Below are positions 48,526 to 61,400 of a DNA stretch of 64,000 nt, piece after piece. The stretch is from Atherinomorus stipes (Eukaryota; Chordata; Actinopteri; Atheriniformes; Atherinidae): positions 620,001 to 684,000 of the forward strand of contig JALJCO010001078.1 in NCBI GenBank assembly GCA_023101725.1, written 5' to 3'. Position numbers and translations under genes: made by a program. The notes under the pieces were generated by a model that ran no database searches, was not told the DNA's origin, and worked only from the letters and a program-made list of their open reading frames with translations. The stretch's first letter is position 1. Every line of letters starts with the position of its first letter.

Positions 48526-50588
48526 CTTTCTGCAGGACTGTAACGCAATATTCCAAATCTCTGTGTAGTTTGGGACCCTTATGAAGGAAAAAAAATTACA
48601 ACAGCCAATGCTGTCCTCTCCACTGTGCTCCCTACCAATACAACACCAGAATCAAGACACGAGGCGTGGCTTCAGGGAAATATGTCAACAGACGGATTTC
48701 ACGCTGGAATCATGCCACGAAATAAAGTTAATTCCGTTTAATTTCTATCAAAACTACCAGAGTGAAACAATTTGATCACAACAAAGGGCTGCATATCCAT
48801 TTTCTTCTGCAAAATTAGTCGTTTTGAAGTTACAACAGCTTAGATGCAGCTGTTTGTTGTTAAATATTATTTAATGGTAGCAGCAAAAGTAAAACACACT
48901 TTTTTTGTGATGCACGTACATGTATAATAAGTGGGTGTCATTGTTTTTTGTTTTAATGTTAAAATTCCGGTAATTCAACTAAATTGAGATGATTTCTTAT
49001 GATGCACAAGCTGCATTCGTTGTCCCTCGGAAAAATGAGTTCGAAATATGAAAATATAATCACATTATTTTCGGCCACGGCTCCCACCACTTGTAAAGTG
49101 CACTTGTAAGTGTTTACAATGCAATTTCCCTTAATTTGCGGTAGTTGGGGTGAAAGTCGGAGAATAAAAAACTAGGAAATTGTAACTTCTTTCATTTTTT
49201 CTTTTTTGTTTGTCGGATATACCCACCTTTTAAAAAAAAGGAAGAAAAAAAGATATAAATCTTTATTGTATGTTTTCAGTCATACATTGAGCAATAGACT
49301 GTCAACAAAAACAGATAAAAGAAAAGAAAAGAAAAAAAACATACAAACTTCCACCTGAAGTAACAATCCAAAAAAAAATAAAATAAATAAAAATAAAAAA
49401 ACACGAAAAAATAAAAGGAAAAATGCACAGAGGGGTACATAAAACATGAGAGAAATAAAGGAAAAATTATAAAGCCAAACTCAAGGCTCCATAATTGTCC
49501 AGGGTTTTTATAGCCTTTTTGTTTTTTAAACCTTGCAAAGTTTTAAAATAAAGATCCATTTCGATTCTAAATTCCTGTATCCTTGTCTTTTTCTTGGCTC
49601 ACTAGTATATAAATATAATATTTTCCATAAGATAAAGACATTCAAAATAAAACTACTCTGGCTTTCAATCTCATAGTTCTCATAAAAAAAGTACATCTTT
49701 TTTCTTAGCTGTATCTTTTTTGCCTTTTTACTGTAAGACTTGTTAAACAGATATTCAATTTCTAGAAACAAACAAACAACAACAAACACACACACACACA
49801 AAACAGGAAATACCAACCTCCCAGTGCCAGATACAACAATGACTGACAGGATGAAAGCCAATAAACATCTTACACGTCAGAGGCTTGATGTTGAAAATTG
49901 ACCAATGGATGCAATGAAAGGCGGGACAAAATGGAAGTAGCTAAAGCTGCATTTGATGACAATTGGGAATACCGTAAATTCAGCTTCCAGTTTTATGGAA
50001 CAAAACATAATAGATTAGTTTTCTTGGTTGGTCACTCGAGAATAGTTTTCTAATTCAAGCTTTCCACACGATTTCCCAAAGGGAAGCTTACTCAGTAAAC
50101 GCAAATATATTTCTTCCATTCCTCCATTATTAAATTAAAAGAAAAGCCAAGTTTGCTCCAGTTTACGTCCACTTGCCTTCTCGACTAAGTTAACTTCCAC
50201 TAGTTGCGGTAATTTGTTCAAGCAACAAAGCAAACCTGGACGTTTCCCCCAATTTCGTGAATCAAAAGGTCATTTTAATTTCCGAGGTTTGTCTAACGTC
50301 TCATTTTTGTGACACAGGTTGGGAGTTTTCATCAGTCGCTAGTATCAGTGTATTAAGAAAGGATATCCTTGTTTACTTTAACTCTATTTATAGCCCTATC
50401 ACAGTCTTTTATTGTATTGCTCATATAGAACCTGCAGTACCAACTGGAAACATGTTTAGATAGATGTTTAGCCAACATTGCTAACTTAGCTAACAAGTAA
50501 ACACGTTGCATCTCGTAGCCTCTCGCGCAGGAGTAAATGAAAGACAACGTGGTATGACAAGCCAGACTTTGAGATTCAAGGAAAAGGG
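48526..50588. other. Head-to-head promoter region of dpf3 and dcaf4
   Basis: About 2 kb separates the dpf3 start codon (minus strand) from the dcaf4 start codon (plus strand). Both 5' UTRs and promoters should lie here. The first part beyond dpf3 exon 1 has few CpGs and no clear TATA box; sequence before dcaf4 (about 50480-50590) has more CpGs. A-rich stretches occur near 49230-49440. I see no coding exon. Confidence 0.5.
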
Positions 50589-53500
50589 ATGAAGAAGTGG
50601 AATTGGCGAGAAAATCGACGGTCGTACAAGCGACAAGGTGCTGGTCGTCGCCATGGATGGTACAGAGACAACCGGCAGATATCAGCACGCGACGAACGGC
50701 GGTAGTTACTTTAAATTGGCTTTTGACATCACTCAGTTTGGCACAAAACACTTCAGTTCCTAAGTTTGTTGATATTTTATTTATTTTCTGTTTGCAGGTA
50801 TGGACATGATGATGCTGGACCATCATACAGAGCACCACAGTGGAGACATGAGAGCCAATCTGCTGCTGCTTCTTTGTCCCAACCTTCATCATCTGCCTCA
50901 ACATCCAGCAGTACAGCACCAGGTTTGCGCTTGACTTAAACTTTCTTTCAGGGTCTCTTGGCACTCACAGGTGTCAAATCACGAACAGAAGCACAAATAT
51001 AAACACCTGAGTGCTCCAGATTAGAAATAATGTGGCCTAATGCAAGTGTTTTAGAAGAATATTCCAGTCCCAGATTTAAAGATCAAAATGAGAGAAGTTT
51101 GATTGCATTCATTTTCTCCTGCCAGAGCTGCCGGGTTTTTACTTTGACCATGAGAAAAACCGCTACTTCCGCCTTCTGCCTGGACACAACAACTGTAATC
51201 CACTGACCAGAGAGCAGCTGCAAGTAAAAGAAAGGGAGAAACAGAGACACAAGATGCTGGCTGAGGACGAAAAGCCAAGAAAAGTCAGTTTTACTTGTTG
51301 TACTTAAAGATTTAGGCCACACACGTATATCCCATTCAAGTAATGGCCATTTTGCTTTCACATACATGTTCTAGGATCCTGGATGAGTTTCATTTTTGTT
51401 AAATAATGGGACATCCTGTTGTTTTACAGAAAGCACCAAGAGCAGGATTAAACACGTCAATGATTCTGCAGAGAAGACATGCAGGACTGTTACCTGAGAA
51501 CTCCTATTGCAGGTATTTGATTGCTGCTGGGTACAGAAGCGGAGCAGGAAATGTTTGATTCGTATCCCACAGCTGTAATGCATTACAGACAACAACCCCA
51601 GTGAAACAAAGAGCGACTTCTAAGCTAATCAGTTCTGTATGTGTAGAGTGAGTATTCTTTGGAGCTTAACTGGCCCCTAATTATGATGCTAATCAATCTC
51701 GACATGGGATTGTAAATTTTAAAGAGAGAGAGACGGAGGTTTTCAAGATATTCAAAATTCAGTTGATTTTATAGACAATCATTTTTTATGGTTTTATAAA
51801 TGAACAAATAACTATGCAGACACATATGGATGTATTGTGATGTAGGTGATTTGTTCATATGGTATCCAGGCTCATACATGAAGTGAAGGTCAGTGGAATG
51901 AGACGCCACAAACTGGAGATCCAGAGCGCAGACAACAGCAGCCCAAACATGGACAACTTTAGACTCATAGTGGTGAGAGGACACACACATACACAAACAC
52001 CCCGGAGCTAATACATCACTTCACTGCATAGATGGTCCTTTGTGCATGACTTGTTATGTCTTAATCCGCTTATTTCCTTGTCTTTCTTAGGGCGATTCTG
52101 CGTGCGAGCGAGTGTTCACGGTCAACGATGTCTCTCACGGTGGCTGCAAGTACGGCATCATGAACTTCAGCAGCAGCAGCCGGGGCTCTCTGTATGTGGA
52201 AATGTGTGATAACCTCTACTTCACCAACCGGAAGGTGGGGGTATTTCACCAGCACAGAGATTGAATTTGAATCTATGTTGATTGATTCATCCCAAATCTT
52301 TGTAAAATCCCATTTTGGAGAACACTTTATGGTAAAACCTTTGAAAATATGCGTGGTTACTGGTTGTGTTATTAATACTTCTGCTCTACTAAATGTGTTT
52401 CAGGTCAATTCCATCTGCTGGGCCTCAGTCAACTACCCAGATTCTCATGTTTTGTATCCTTGCACAGCTCTCTGTCATCTCGCTTTGTTTACAACTCATA
52501 TGTTCATTCTGAATGATGATGTATCAGCATAGTAATATTTCCTGTTACTTAGCAAAGTAACAGAATGCTGTCATTAGAATTATGGTAGCTCAACTCTGTC
52601 AAGCTTATTCCTTCAAATGCAGCTGATCCTTTCCTCTGAAAGTAACGTGTCGCACACAAGCACTCCTGATTTTTTATTTTCACAAAACCCCCCAATGTTT
52701 TGTTTCAAGCCTGCGTTTTCTTGACCAAACTGACATGTCAGGTTGTGTCTGGTGGGAGCAGCGGACACCCCCGGGTGCGTCAGCTTACTACCGGCTTCCC
52801 TCTTCAGCAACTCTAATCCAGGTTTGTTAAGTGTCTTGTAGGGCTGCACAATTAATCGTTAAAAGATCGTGATCTCAATTCACACATACATGCAATCTCA
52901 ATTCTACCCACAACAATTCTGAAACATTTTTAATCATGAGCTTATCACAAATAAGTTTCCATTTTTCCCAGATTTTTTCAAGCACCCTCAAATGCAACAC
53001 TGCCGTTGCCTCCCCACCCCCTAACCAATGTTAAAGAAGTACAACTATGCATCTGCCAAAGAAATGCTCCAACAAAGCTCTTGTGCAAACACATGCTTTA
53101 TTTTGAATTAACTTTTGAATAAGTTGTTTTGTTTGTTTTGTTAAAGTTTATTTGTGCAATAAATACTTTTGGGGAAAAAAAATCGTTTCAGAGAATCGTG
53201 ATCTTAATTTTAAGCAAAAAAATCACGATTCACATTTTTACCAGAATCGTGCAGCCCTAGTGTCTTGCAAAGTTGACTGGCTAATTGTAGCCATTCCCTC
53301 AGCCACATCCTGTCATTGTTGTAGAATATTCGGTATGTTTTCAATAAAGATCTCAAGCGTAATCTTTAACATTATTGGAATTCATTTCAAATGGTTGGAA
53401 GTGTCTTTTGATGTCAGATTTTCTGGAACAAATTAGATTCTTTTTAGCTGAACTGTCCTCACAGGGGTTCAAAACTGCTTATTTATATATGTGCAGACAG

Positions 53501-55496
53501 ATACTAATCTCACCTCATTTCTCACTTTCCCCCAGATCAGCCTGGGATGTTGTGCAGCTTTAAAATATCCACAGCTTGGTCGTGCGCTTGGTGCCTCAAT
53601 CCACAGTTTGACAAGACTTTCAGCACCGGTGAGTCTCAGCCGTCATTTTTCTTGCACCATATCAGGTAGATTATCTCAACCTCTGTAGATGTGGACAGTC
53701 TTTGGCTTCATTTGTGTGGTAATGTAACCATCTTGGTTGAAAACAGCCAAATATTTAGAGGAATCTTGATGGTAGCACAGTGATTAGCATGGAGACATGA
53801 CAGCTGGTCGCTGCGTTTATACATGTGATTGCAGGCCTGTCTCGTCGAGTCATTGTGAAAGATGCAGAGACGGGACGAACGCAGACGTACAGCGTCGGCA
53901 GCGACGTCTTGGCTCAGCAGTTTGCCCTCAGGGTGAGTCAGTTGTTACTTCAAGTTATGAGAGAATGTTTGAGCTCTCTGGATTATGTTTAGTGTAGATT
54001 TACCGTACGCTCTGTTGTCACATGACATCAAAAAAACAGCAAGCAGAAGGAAATAAAACTCCTTCATGTCCGTAGGTTCCTGTGTTGTTTAACGGATGCA
54101 GATCAGGGGAGATTTTCAGCATCGACCTCCGGCAGCGCGGACGCAGGGATCACAGCTGGAAGGCCAATCGCTTCCATCAGGAATCAGCCATCACCTCAGT
54201 GCGAGTCCTGCAGGATGAGAACTACCTGCTGGCTGCTGACATGCTGGGCCAGGTCAGATAACTGGCTTCAAAATGAATCCTCCTCTTATACTGTCAGTGG
54301 TAAAAGCTGCAGGTTTTTTGAGGATATCCCCAATGGAATTGGAGTGCTCATTATTAATTTTCTAAAAATAATCCATCTTTCAAAAGTTGTGACAAACATT
54401 GTACATGAAAGCAAGGAATTATTTTCAATAAACAAATGAAACAAATGATAATAAAACACCTTTTTGCCTCCACTTGCAGATCAAGCTGTGGGATGTGCGA
54501 GTGACAAAGCCAGTGCAGGAGTATAAAGGACATTACAACGAGCATGCCTACCTTCCCATTCATGTCAATGAGCGCGAAGGGCTTCTGTTAGCAGGTGAGA
54601 CAGGATAAGATGCTTGTTCTATGGAAAGTCACAATAATTTGCTCACATTTTCACGGGCTTCACATTTAAGCTGTTTTGAAGATTTACTGGTTTTCTGTAG
54701 TTGCTTTCACAAGAAAGTTACAGTGGAAGGCTTTCTGCTGGAGATGAAGGGAGAGGCTCTGGAGTCGGTGCAGGAGGCAGCATGTGATGTAGAAATTAGA
54801 TTGTGGAAATTGTTTTCTTTACATGGAGTTCACATATGTCCACAATGAGGGGAAGGGAGTTGAAAGCAGCATATGGGTCTGTACAAAGTGTAGCTCACAT
54901 TTTCAAACACTGGAACATTTGCTGACGTGGCTGTACAATATTTTATCTGTTGATGTCTCAGAGATTTAAGCCAGGGGCAGGGCTGGAAATATCCCGAAGA
55001 ATTTTACCCTCGCTTGTTTTGCCTACACCTGCAAGTGCTTTTTAGTAGGTTTACTATTCAGAAATAGCTCTGTAACAATCATAATTGTAATTACCTCAAC
55101 TAAAATGTTGTAAAAAGCTGCATTTTAAATGTGAATGATGTGAAAATTTAGTCAAATTATGCCTTTTTAGATTAGCAAATGATGCACATTAAAATAAAAT
55201 GCAAAACTTTGGTTTCCTTTCATCCCACAGTTGGTCAAGATTGTTATACAAGGTTGTGGAGCTTAAAGGATGGTCATCTACTTAGGACAATCCCATCACC
55301 CCATCCGGCTGCTAATGACATGATCCCAAGTGTAGTCTTCTCCTCTAATTTGGGCGGCTGCAGGGGGCTCCCTGGCCTGCTCATGGCCGTCAAACATGAC
55401 CTGTACTACTTCCCATACAACACCGACTACCAGGACGGAGGAGAGCTTATGCCTGGACTTGAGGAGCAGAGTGAAAAGACTTCCTCTAACAGATGA
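50589..55496 (+). CDS. dcaf4: DDB1- and CUL4-associated factor 4 (WD repeat)
   Basis: Thirteen exons: 50589-50701, 50798-50922, 51126-51283, 51430-51512, 51870-51972, 52091-52234, 52404-52453, 52742-52821, 53536-53628, 53835-53932, 54076-54252, 54480-54594, 55231-55496. They join in frame to 534 aa, somewhat longer than the mammalian protein (about 495). The N-terminus is basic ([11 protein letters not shown]) and followed by a Ser-rich stretch. The conserved core starts ELPGFYFD and [16 protein letters not shown]; later blocks include [24 protein letters not shown] and LAQQFAL. WD-repeat blades fill the C-terminal half, with IKLWDVR (about 409-415) giving the WDxR motif that contacts DDB1, and [11 protein letters not shown] after it. 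The protein should act as a substrate receptor of the CUL4-DDB1 ubiquitin ligase. All introns are GT-AG; the start is supported by resemblance of the basic N-terminus to the family. A hAT-type insertion lies just after exon 8. Confidence 0.95.
52839..53259. mobile_element. hAT-type MITE with perfect 8-bp target duplication
   Basis: The ends are TAGGGCTGCACAATTAATCG and, inverted, TAGGGCTGCACGATTCTGG. GTGTCTTG flanks both sides (52831-52838 and 53260-53267), an 8-bp duplication as made by hAT transposases. The 421-bp interior has no transposase but contains several ATCGTGAT/ATCACGAT subterminal motifs. It lies 17 bases beyond the dcaf4 exon 8 donor. The perfect duplication suggests a fairly recent insertion. 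Confidence 0.85.
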
Positions 55497-56934
55497 CGGT
55501 TTTTATTTCTGCCAGATGTATCAGGGTGCTGTGTAGCTGAAAGCTGAGGGCTCGACTGTTTAACTCATTAGCCAGTATGCAGTCTAGTTACAAGAAGTTC
55601 TACTGGCTTTTGAGGAGTGCTCAAATAGTCAAATTAATGGTGTCTTATGGCTTTTTATAAACACTTTTCTAGCATCATGAGGCCAAAGACACACATGGAG
55701 GATAATTTAAAAGTTTGAGTTCCAGCTGTTGTGGTTTGAAGTTAACAAAAAGTACATCCAAAGTTCTTTACACGCCTGATATTAACGTGTCTGGATGTAA
55801 AACAGGCAGTTACATTGCTTTTTACAGAGCAGTTTCCAGGGTACAAAAGGGAAAACTGTTGAGTTTAAAGCTCTCAAAATAGCAGCAGGCTCACACAGAC
55901 CTTTACAAACATCAAAAGTCAGACTTTCACTGTTATTTATTTTACAGCTTGCTACAATTATTCATTTGGGTCAAGTAGACCTGAAATATACATTTTTGTT
56001 GAAACAGCCCAGCCACTGATACCTTGTTATCCACATTTGTCTATGTTTTATTTACAGATATGCACATGAAGCAGATGCAGGAGGAAACTGGTTTTAATAC
56101 CTGAAAGTAAGCAGTCTGCCAGTGTTTCGTCTTAATCTCAGGTTTTAAAAGATACCCAAATTCATTTGATCAACATTATTTCATTTAAGTTCTAGAAAAT
56201 TCCATAACAAATAACTTTACACCAGAACCATTTTATGCCATCAGCTGTTTCATAGTCGTTCTGGGGCTTTTGACACCATCAGGTGGACTCCTCTTTCATT
56301 TGACTTAAAGTTTTTATTTTGCTTGTTATTTTTACTGAAAGCTGGCTGTTTTTGTTTTTTTTATTTTTATTTACAGATTAATTCATGTTAACAAAAAGGT
56401 GGAAATGATTAAAATATTTCTTATCCAGCTGTTGAATTAATACATTAATTTGTTAAAATGATCTGAATCAGTTCACATAGTTGCAGTCAGTATGAAATGT
56501 TATATCTGAATGCAAAAACCAAGTGGGGCAGCCAGATGGTGCATTATTTTGTGTATTTCTGCCCCAGAGAAGTAACAAATTGTACCTTTTCTTTTGTAGA
56601 GGATGGCCTAGTTTATCTTCTGTTTAAAGGACAAAAAAATAAATGGCGGGCAGAAAAACCTCTTAATATATAGAGGTCAACCAGTGACCACTTGGGTATC
56701 TGTGGGTTATTCATTCAGAAAGTTCCCTCATCCACACAGAGGATGTTTGAATGAAATGATTAATAACAGTTTGTTTATTTTACTGACAGATTTGTGCCAA
56801 AATGAAAGTGCTTCATTTTTCTAGATGTGATATTTTTAATTTAATTCAGGATTTTTGTGACTCAGATTTTTTTAAGGGTTGATCTGTGTGTATATTTTTA
56901 ATCACATTTTCCAACTCTAAAATCTTGGTGCTGT

Positions 56935-56940
56935 AATAAA
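56935..56940 (+). terminator. Possible dcaf4 polyadenylation signal
   Basis: AATAAA in the context GCTGTAATAAATC, followed by an A-rich stretch, about 1.4 kb after the dcaf4 stop codon. Confidence 0.45.
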
Positions 56941-57059
56941 TCTTTAAAAAAAAACACAATCAGCAGTTGAATTCAGTTTCCTCTTAAGTGACACACACCC
57001 ACACACAGATTTGAGTTTCTGTCGTTTAATACTTACTCAATGAGAATACATGAACACAA

Positions 57060-57065
57060 TTTATT
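57060..57065 (-). terminator. Possible zfyve1 polyadenylation signal
   Basis: AATAAA on the minus strand about 1.4 kb after the zfyve1 stop, facing the dcaf4 signal about 120 bases away. Confidence 0.35.
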
Positions 57066-58431
57066 GATTGGTTCCATGTGATAACTATGATAGATGATCG
57101 TCTCCCTCTGAGAAGCAGTGATAAGATAATTCTTTGACTGGGGTCAAAGTCTGTCATTTCAGCTTATTTGTTGATTTTTATAACCAAACCGTACAGTCGC
57201 ATCTCTCAATGCCAAGGTATTTAGTGAACCTGACTTCATTATGTCCACATTTATCTGATAATCCAGCTGCAATACGCAAACACTTCTATCTTTGTGCTGC
57301 AGCCCGCTAAAAGCTCCAAGCTAACTAGCCACATGGCCTGAGTTAACAGAGTAAAGATTACTCCCCTGATCATCTGTTTTGAGGGGCCAGCCTCAAAAGA
57401 CAAAGTCTTTTCTGTACCTTATTGCTACTGTGAGCCAGCCACTCTTAGAAAAGCAGTCCCTGTTCTGTTTAATCATGCTGCAGTCAGACTAGTCCTGTTA
57501 ACAGATAGTAGTTTTGACAATTAAAAACAACACAATTTAAACATTTCCCTGTTACAGTAAACTATTTCCCACATACTTGCTGTATATTTCATGTAAAATT
57601 TAAGCAGTTAACGTGGACGTCATTAAGGCTGCTTAGTCGTCGGCCCTTTCAAGTGCACAACCACAAAGGATCAAGGGATTGAGTAGGTAGTTGTAACTAA
57701 GTAAGAATAGTATTTGGAATGCATTTTGATGCTACAGTACACCAATGGCTTCTGATTGCTCTGACACGACCATCTTGAATCTAAAGTGTGGCAGCAGAGC
57801 TAAAACCAGCAGGATTGAATGAGAGAAAAACAACTCCAGAGTTGTTTGAATGAGGATAAGAATTAAATGTACTGAAAATCTTTGAGGTTTTTCATCTTTT
57901 CTTTCAAACTAATGGTCAGATGCAGTATCCTTACAGCAAGTAAACAGCTACAGTCAGTATATCAGTCAGTTCTCTGTTTAAATGGTTTCAATGAGTGGCC
58001 TCAAATTAAATAAAAGGTGCTGACAGTATTAGTGTCACACTGGCAGGGATTGTCAAAGAGGGTAAAAGGTTCATGTGCCTAACTGCGAATCTGAAAGGAT
58101 CTAATGGGGGTGCCTGGAAAGTCACCCGAGATCAGCTGGAAGTCAGCTTGATCTTCTCTCTGGGTTGTTTAGTCTCTCCTGTCTTGAAATTCAAGTCTCA
58201 TTCTGACTGGTATTTTTCACAGTGTAAATTAGAGGCATATCAAAGTGAAATAAAAGTCAAGGGACCGAAGTGATGTGAGGCCAGAATTAAAAAGCAGTGA
58301 ACATGAGTCCAACTTGCCACAATTTAAAAGCTGCTAGAAAAGCCCAAAGAGAAATCTTTGTTCTCCTTTCCAGTTTTCAGGACGGCTCGCGTCTTCAACC
58401 GTCCCTGTTCTGACCTCTGACTCCCGTCCTG

Positions 58432-61400
58432 CTAGAGATCCCCAGGTTTTTGGCCGCAGCCATTGCAGACCCGCACTGGGTGGTCCCAGCCACGGGACGG
58501 CACGGGGCGGCGTTCCTGAGAACATTCATCACAAACGCCCTGGCCACAGGCGCGACAGTGGTGGATGGACAGGCGTGGCGTGAACTCCCTTTGGCACTCG
58601 CAGCAGGAGTGGATGTCCTGATCTGGGACCCAGTAGGCTGGGCGAGCTGCATCTTTCACTAAACCTGAGCACAGGAAACATCAGTCAATATAACTCAGAG
58701 CAACTTGGATGTTAAATTAAAGGATTTTGTTGAATTGTGCTCACCGAGGGGTATGTCAATGGCACCAACTACAGCACCTAAAGTGTTCTGCACAGCCTCC
58801 CCGACCTTCCTGGCTATCAGGGTGCCCCCTTCCTCCTCCAAGGCAGCATCCAGTAACTCTAAAACAGGGAAATGATCAATCAGACAAGAATTTAATCCAA
58901 GAAACCTTTCATATCGATGGACAATGGTCAGTCTGTGCGTCATTCATATTTAGAAATTAAAGTGTATACCAGTTGGGATCCCCCTGTCGTGGAAACATGC
59001 ATCACAGACTCTGACGGGTGCAAGGCCCCAGCCCCTCTCTGGAACTGGCCGGGTTTTAGAGGAGCAGGCGTCACAGAAACCCTCTCCACAAGCACGACAG
59101 TGATGCTTGGTGTCATTGGGCTGAAACTCTTCCCCACATTTATGGCATTTCTATGACAGATAGAGAAATATATATGAGCTTTTTTTTGCTGTCATTTTTC
59201 TAAGTGATGGAAATCTGTCATAGAGTAAGATAATGTAAGACCTGACATATGAAATTTAAGATCACAACTGTCAAATTTAAGGACTTTTAAAGGAATCAAA
59301 TGCAGATTTGGAAATTTAAGACTTTTTAGACTTCTTAAAGACACAAAACGTAACTTTTAGACCTTAAAAATACACGTTTCTGACTTGTTTTGGTGGCACA
59401 CCAACATCCATTATGTGCATTTTCGAGCTGTCACTGCCCAGAGGCGTCCCAGGGCTCAGAAACAGCAGTATGAAGTTACCCATCTGACTGTGACGTTGCA
59501 GTTGACTATTGGTTGCGCACCGTGTCACTTACTAGCAAACAGAAATGAACCAGATATGAACACCGTGGGTGTTTTGAGCGCGGATCATGTCGGATTCTGT
59601 AAAGAAATGCAAGGAAACACTACTGGAGGAAGAGAGGAAAAGAAAGAGAGGAAGGGACAGAACAAGAGGCAAGATAAGACTGTCTTTCACTGGCTGGAGT
59701 GAATCACAGTACAGGTACGATACGAGATGGATGCTAGTTCAGCCACCAATAGGGGGCGCGTCACTGAGAAAACTACTAAAAGTTCTGTTATGTGTCTTTA
59801 AGGCCGTTTCAGCAAGTTATGTGGACATGAGAAACATCTGCAACATTGTCTACATGAACATATTCTACCATCTCTGTATTAACACAATTATTTTTCACTT
59901 CTTTCAAACAGAATAATGTTTTTTGTGTTTGTATTCTTCTGCACAATTAGCAGCGACGTACCAGGATAAGAGAGTTGGGTTTCCAATAGGTGGGAGCGAT
60001 CTGGTCGGTGAGCCAGGAGGTGACGGCTTTGGCGGGTTTGACGCTGAGTTCAGACACAGACTGAGAAATGTATTTGACTCCATCCAGCAACCTCTGAGCA
60101 GCATTATTGTTGTCTTTCAAAAAACCATCAGACTGAAAAAAGCCAAAAGTACAGTCGAGTTACAGGGCAAATCAGAGAGCTGAAACAACAACAGCTTCCT
60201 TATGGGAATTTCTAAGATGTAGAAGAGGTCATTTAGCACACTTTGGTCATTCTTCATGTCAAAGCTCATCTTTTGACCAAGTATGCTTTCATGACTGTGC
60301 TGTGAGAAAGAGTTTTCTAGTAGTTTCCACATAGAAACCTGCAACTCATTGTGTTTGACTTAGGAGCCTTGAATTCTTGGCATTCAGTTTTGTGTATCTG
60401 GTTTAAGCAGAATCTCATTAACGTTGTTCTTCTTGGGCCTTACCCCTGGCCAGATGTGCTGGATCTCTGTCCTGACCACTGTTTCCACAGGGTCCTGGTT
60501 TCCATACCAATACTGCCTGCTTCTGTAGATCACTGCACAGTTGGGACACTCAATTACATATCTGAACAAAGAAAAGAAAAACAACCCAGTTTTAGCCTCA
60601 AGGACCGACTGAGAAGTTGCTTTTTTCCCCTTTTTAAAAACAAGCTTACAGTGAATGGAGACTGATACATTGTAATGTTGCTCAGTTTTTTACCTCATTT
60701 ATATCATATTATTTCCGCTAGAAATATCAGCATTTCTAATAGTCTTCCAGAATGTTCTGTTGACTCACCCTGACCAGGCATAGATGGCCAAGCCAAACCA
60801 CGGTGAGTCAGAGGAGGCCGTCGTTTTGGGCACCACTATCACTTCCTTTCCCCCTTCATAGCAGGCCTGAGTATTTCAGCACAGATGCTCAGACCCTCGA
60901 CAAAAACGCACACTTCTTTACATGCATGAGCGTTAGTGTGCGTCTACTTGCCTTGCAAGTGTAGATGCGGTTGTCGTACTGCGCAGAGTAGCGGCAGCGA
61001 TGTTTGGCTTCGTGGTCAAGTCCTTCTTTTAGATGGTTCATGCTTCGTTTACAGCCGGACCTGAAAGTGAGAGCCCAGAAATTCATCCTAGATTCTTAAA
61101 AATTAAGCATGAAGCACAGTGGTGAGCTCTGTAATATAAAAGGATGTGGATTATATACTATCACTGGATCCTTTAGGAAGAATATTCACCTCACAACTCA
61201 ACCAGTTGAAGAAGATTCTTCAAGAGGTTGAGAATCATCATTCAAATCTAACATGAAAACAAAAAGCCTCAAAAGTAGGAAGACCACATTAGACTTTGTA
61301 AAAACCAAAGTCTTAAAAACCAAAGCAATTCTGGGCAGCATTCTTTGGATTCAGATCAATCTGTAGCAATATAATAGGAGGAAAAAATAAGGAAAAGTTC

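Larger units (their letters stand above)
55497..58431. other. Convergent 3' flanks of dcaf4 and zfyve1
   Basis: The dcaf4 3' UTR probably extends to the AATAAA at 56935-56940, and the zfyve1 3' UTR to a minus-strand AATAAA at 57060-57065, so the two transcripts would nearly meet tail to tail. No coding exon or clear transposon is seen. Confidence 0.45.

Noticed and set aside
50353..50964. A 203-codon minus-strand frame
   Set aside because: It lies antisense to dcaf4 exons 1 and 2, which are supported by family similarity and splice sites. No homology is visible for the antisense frame.
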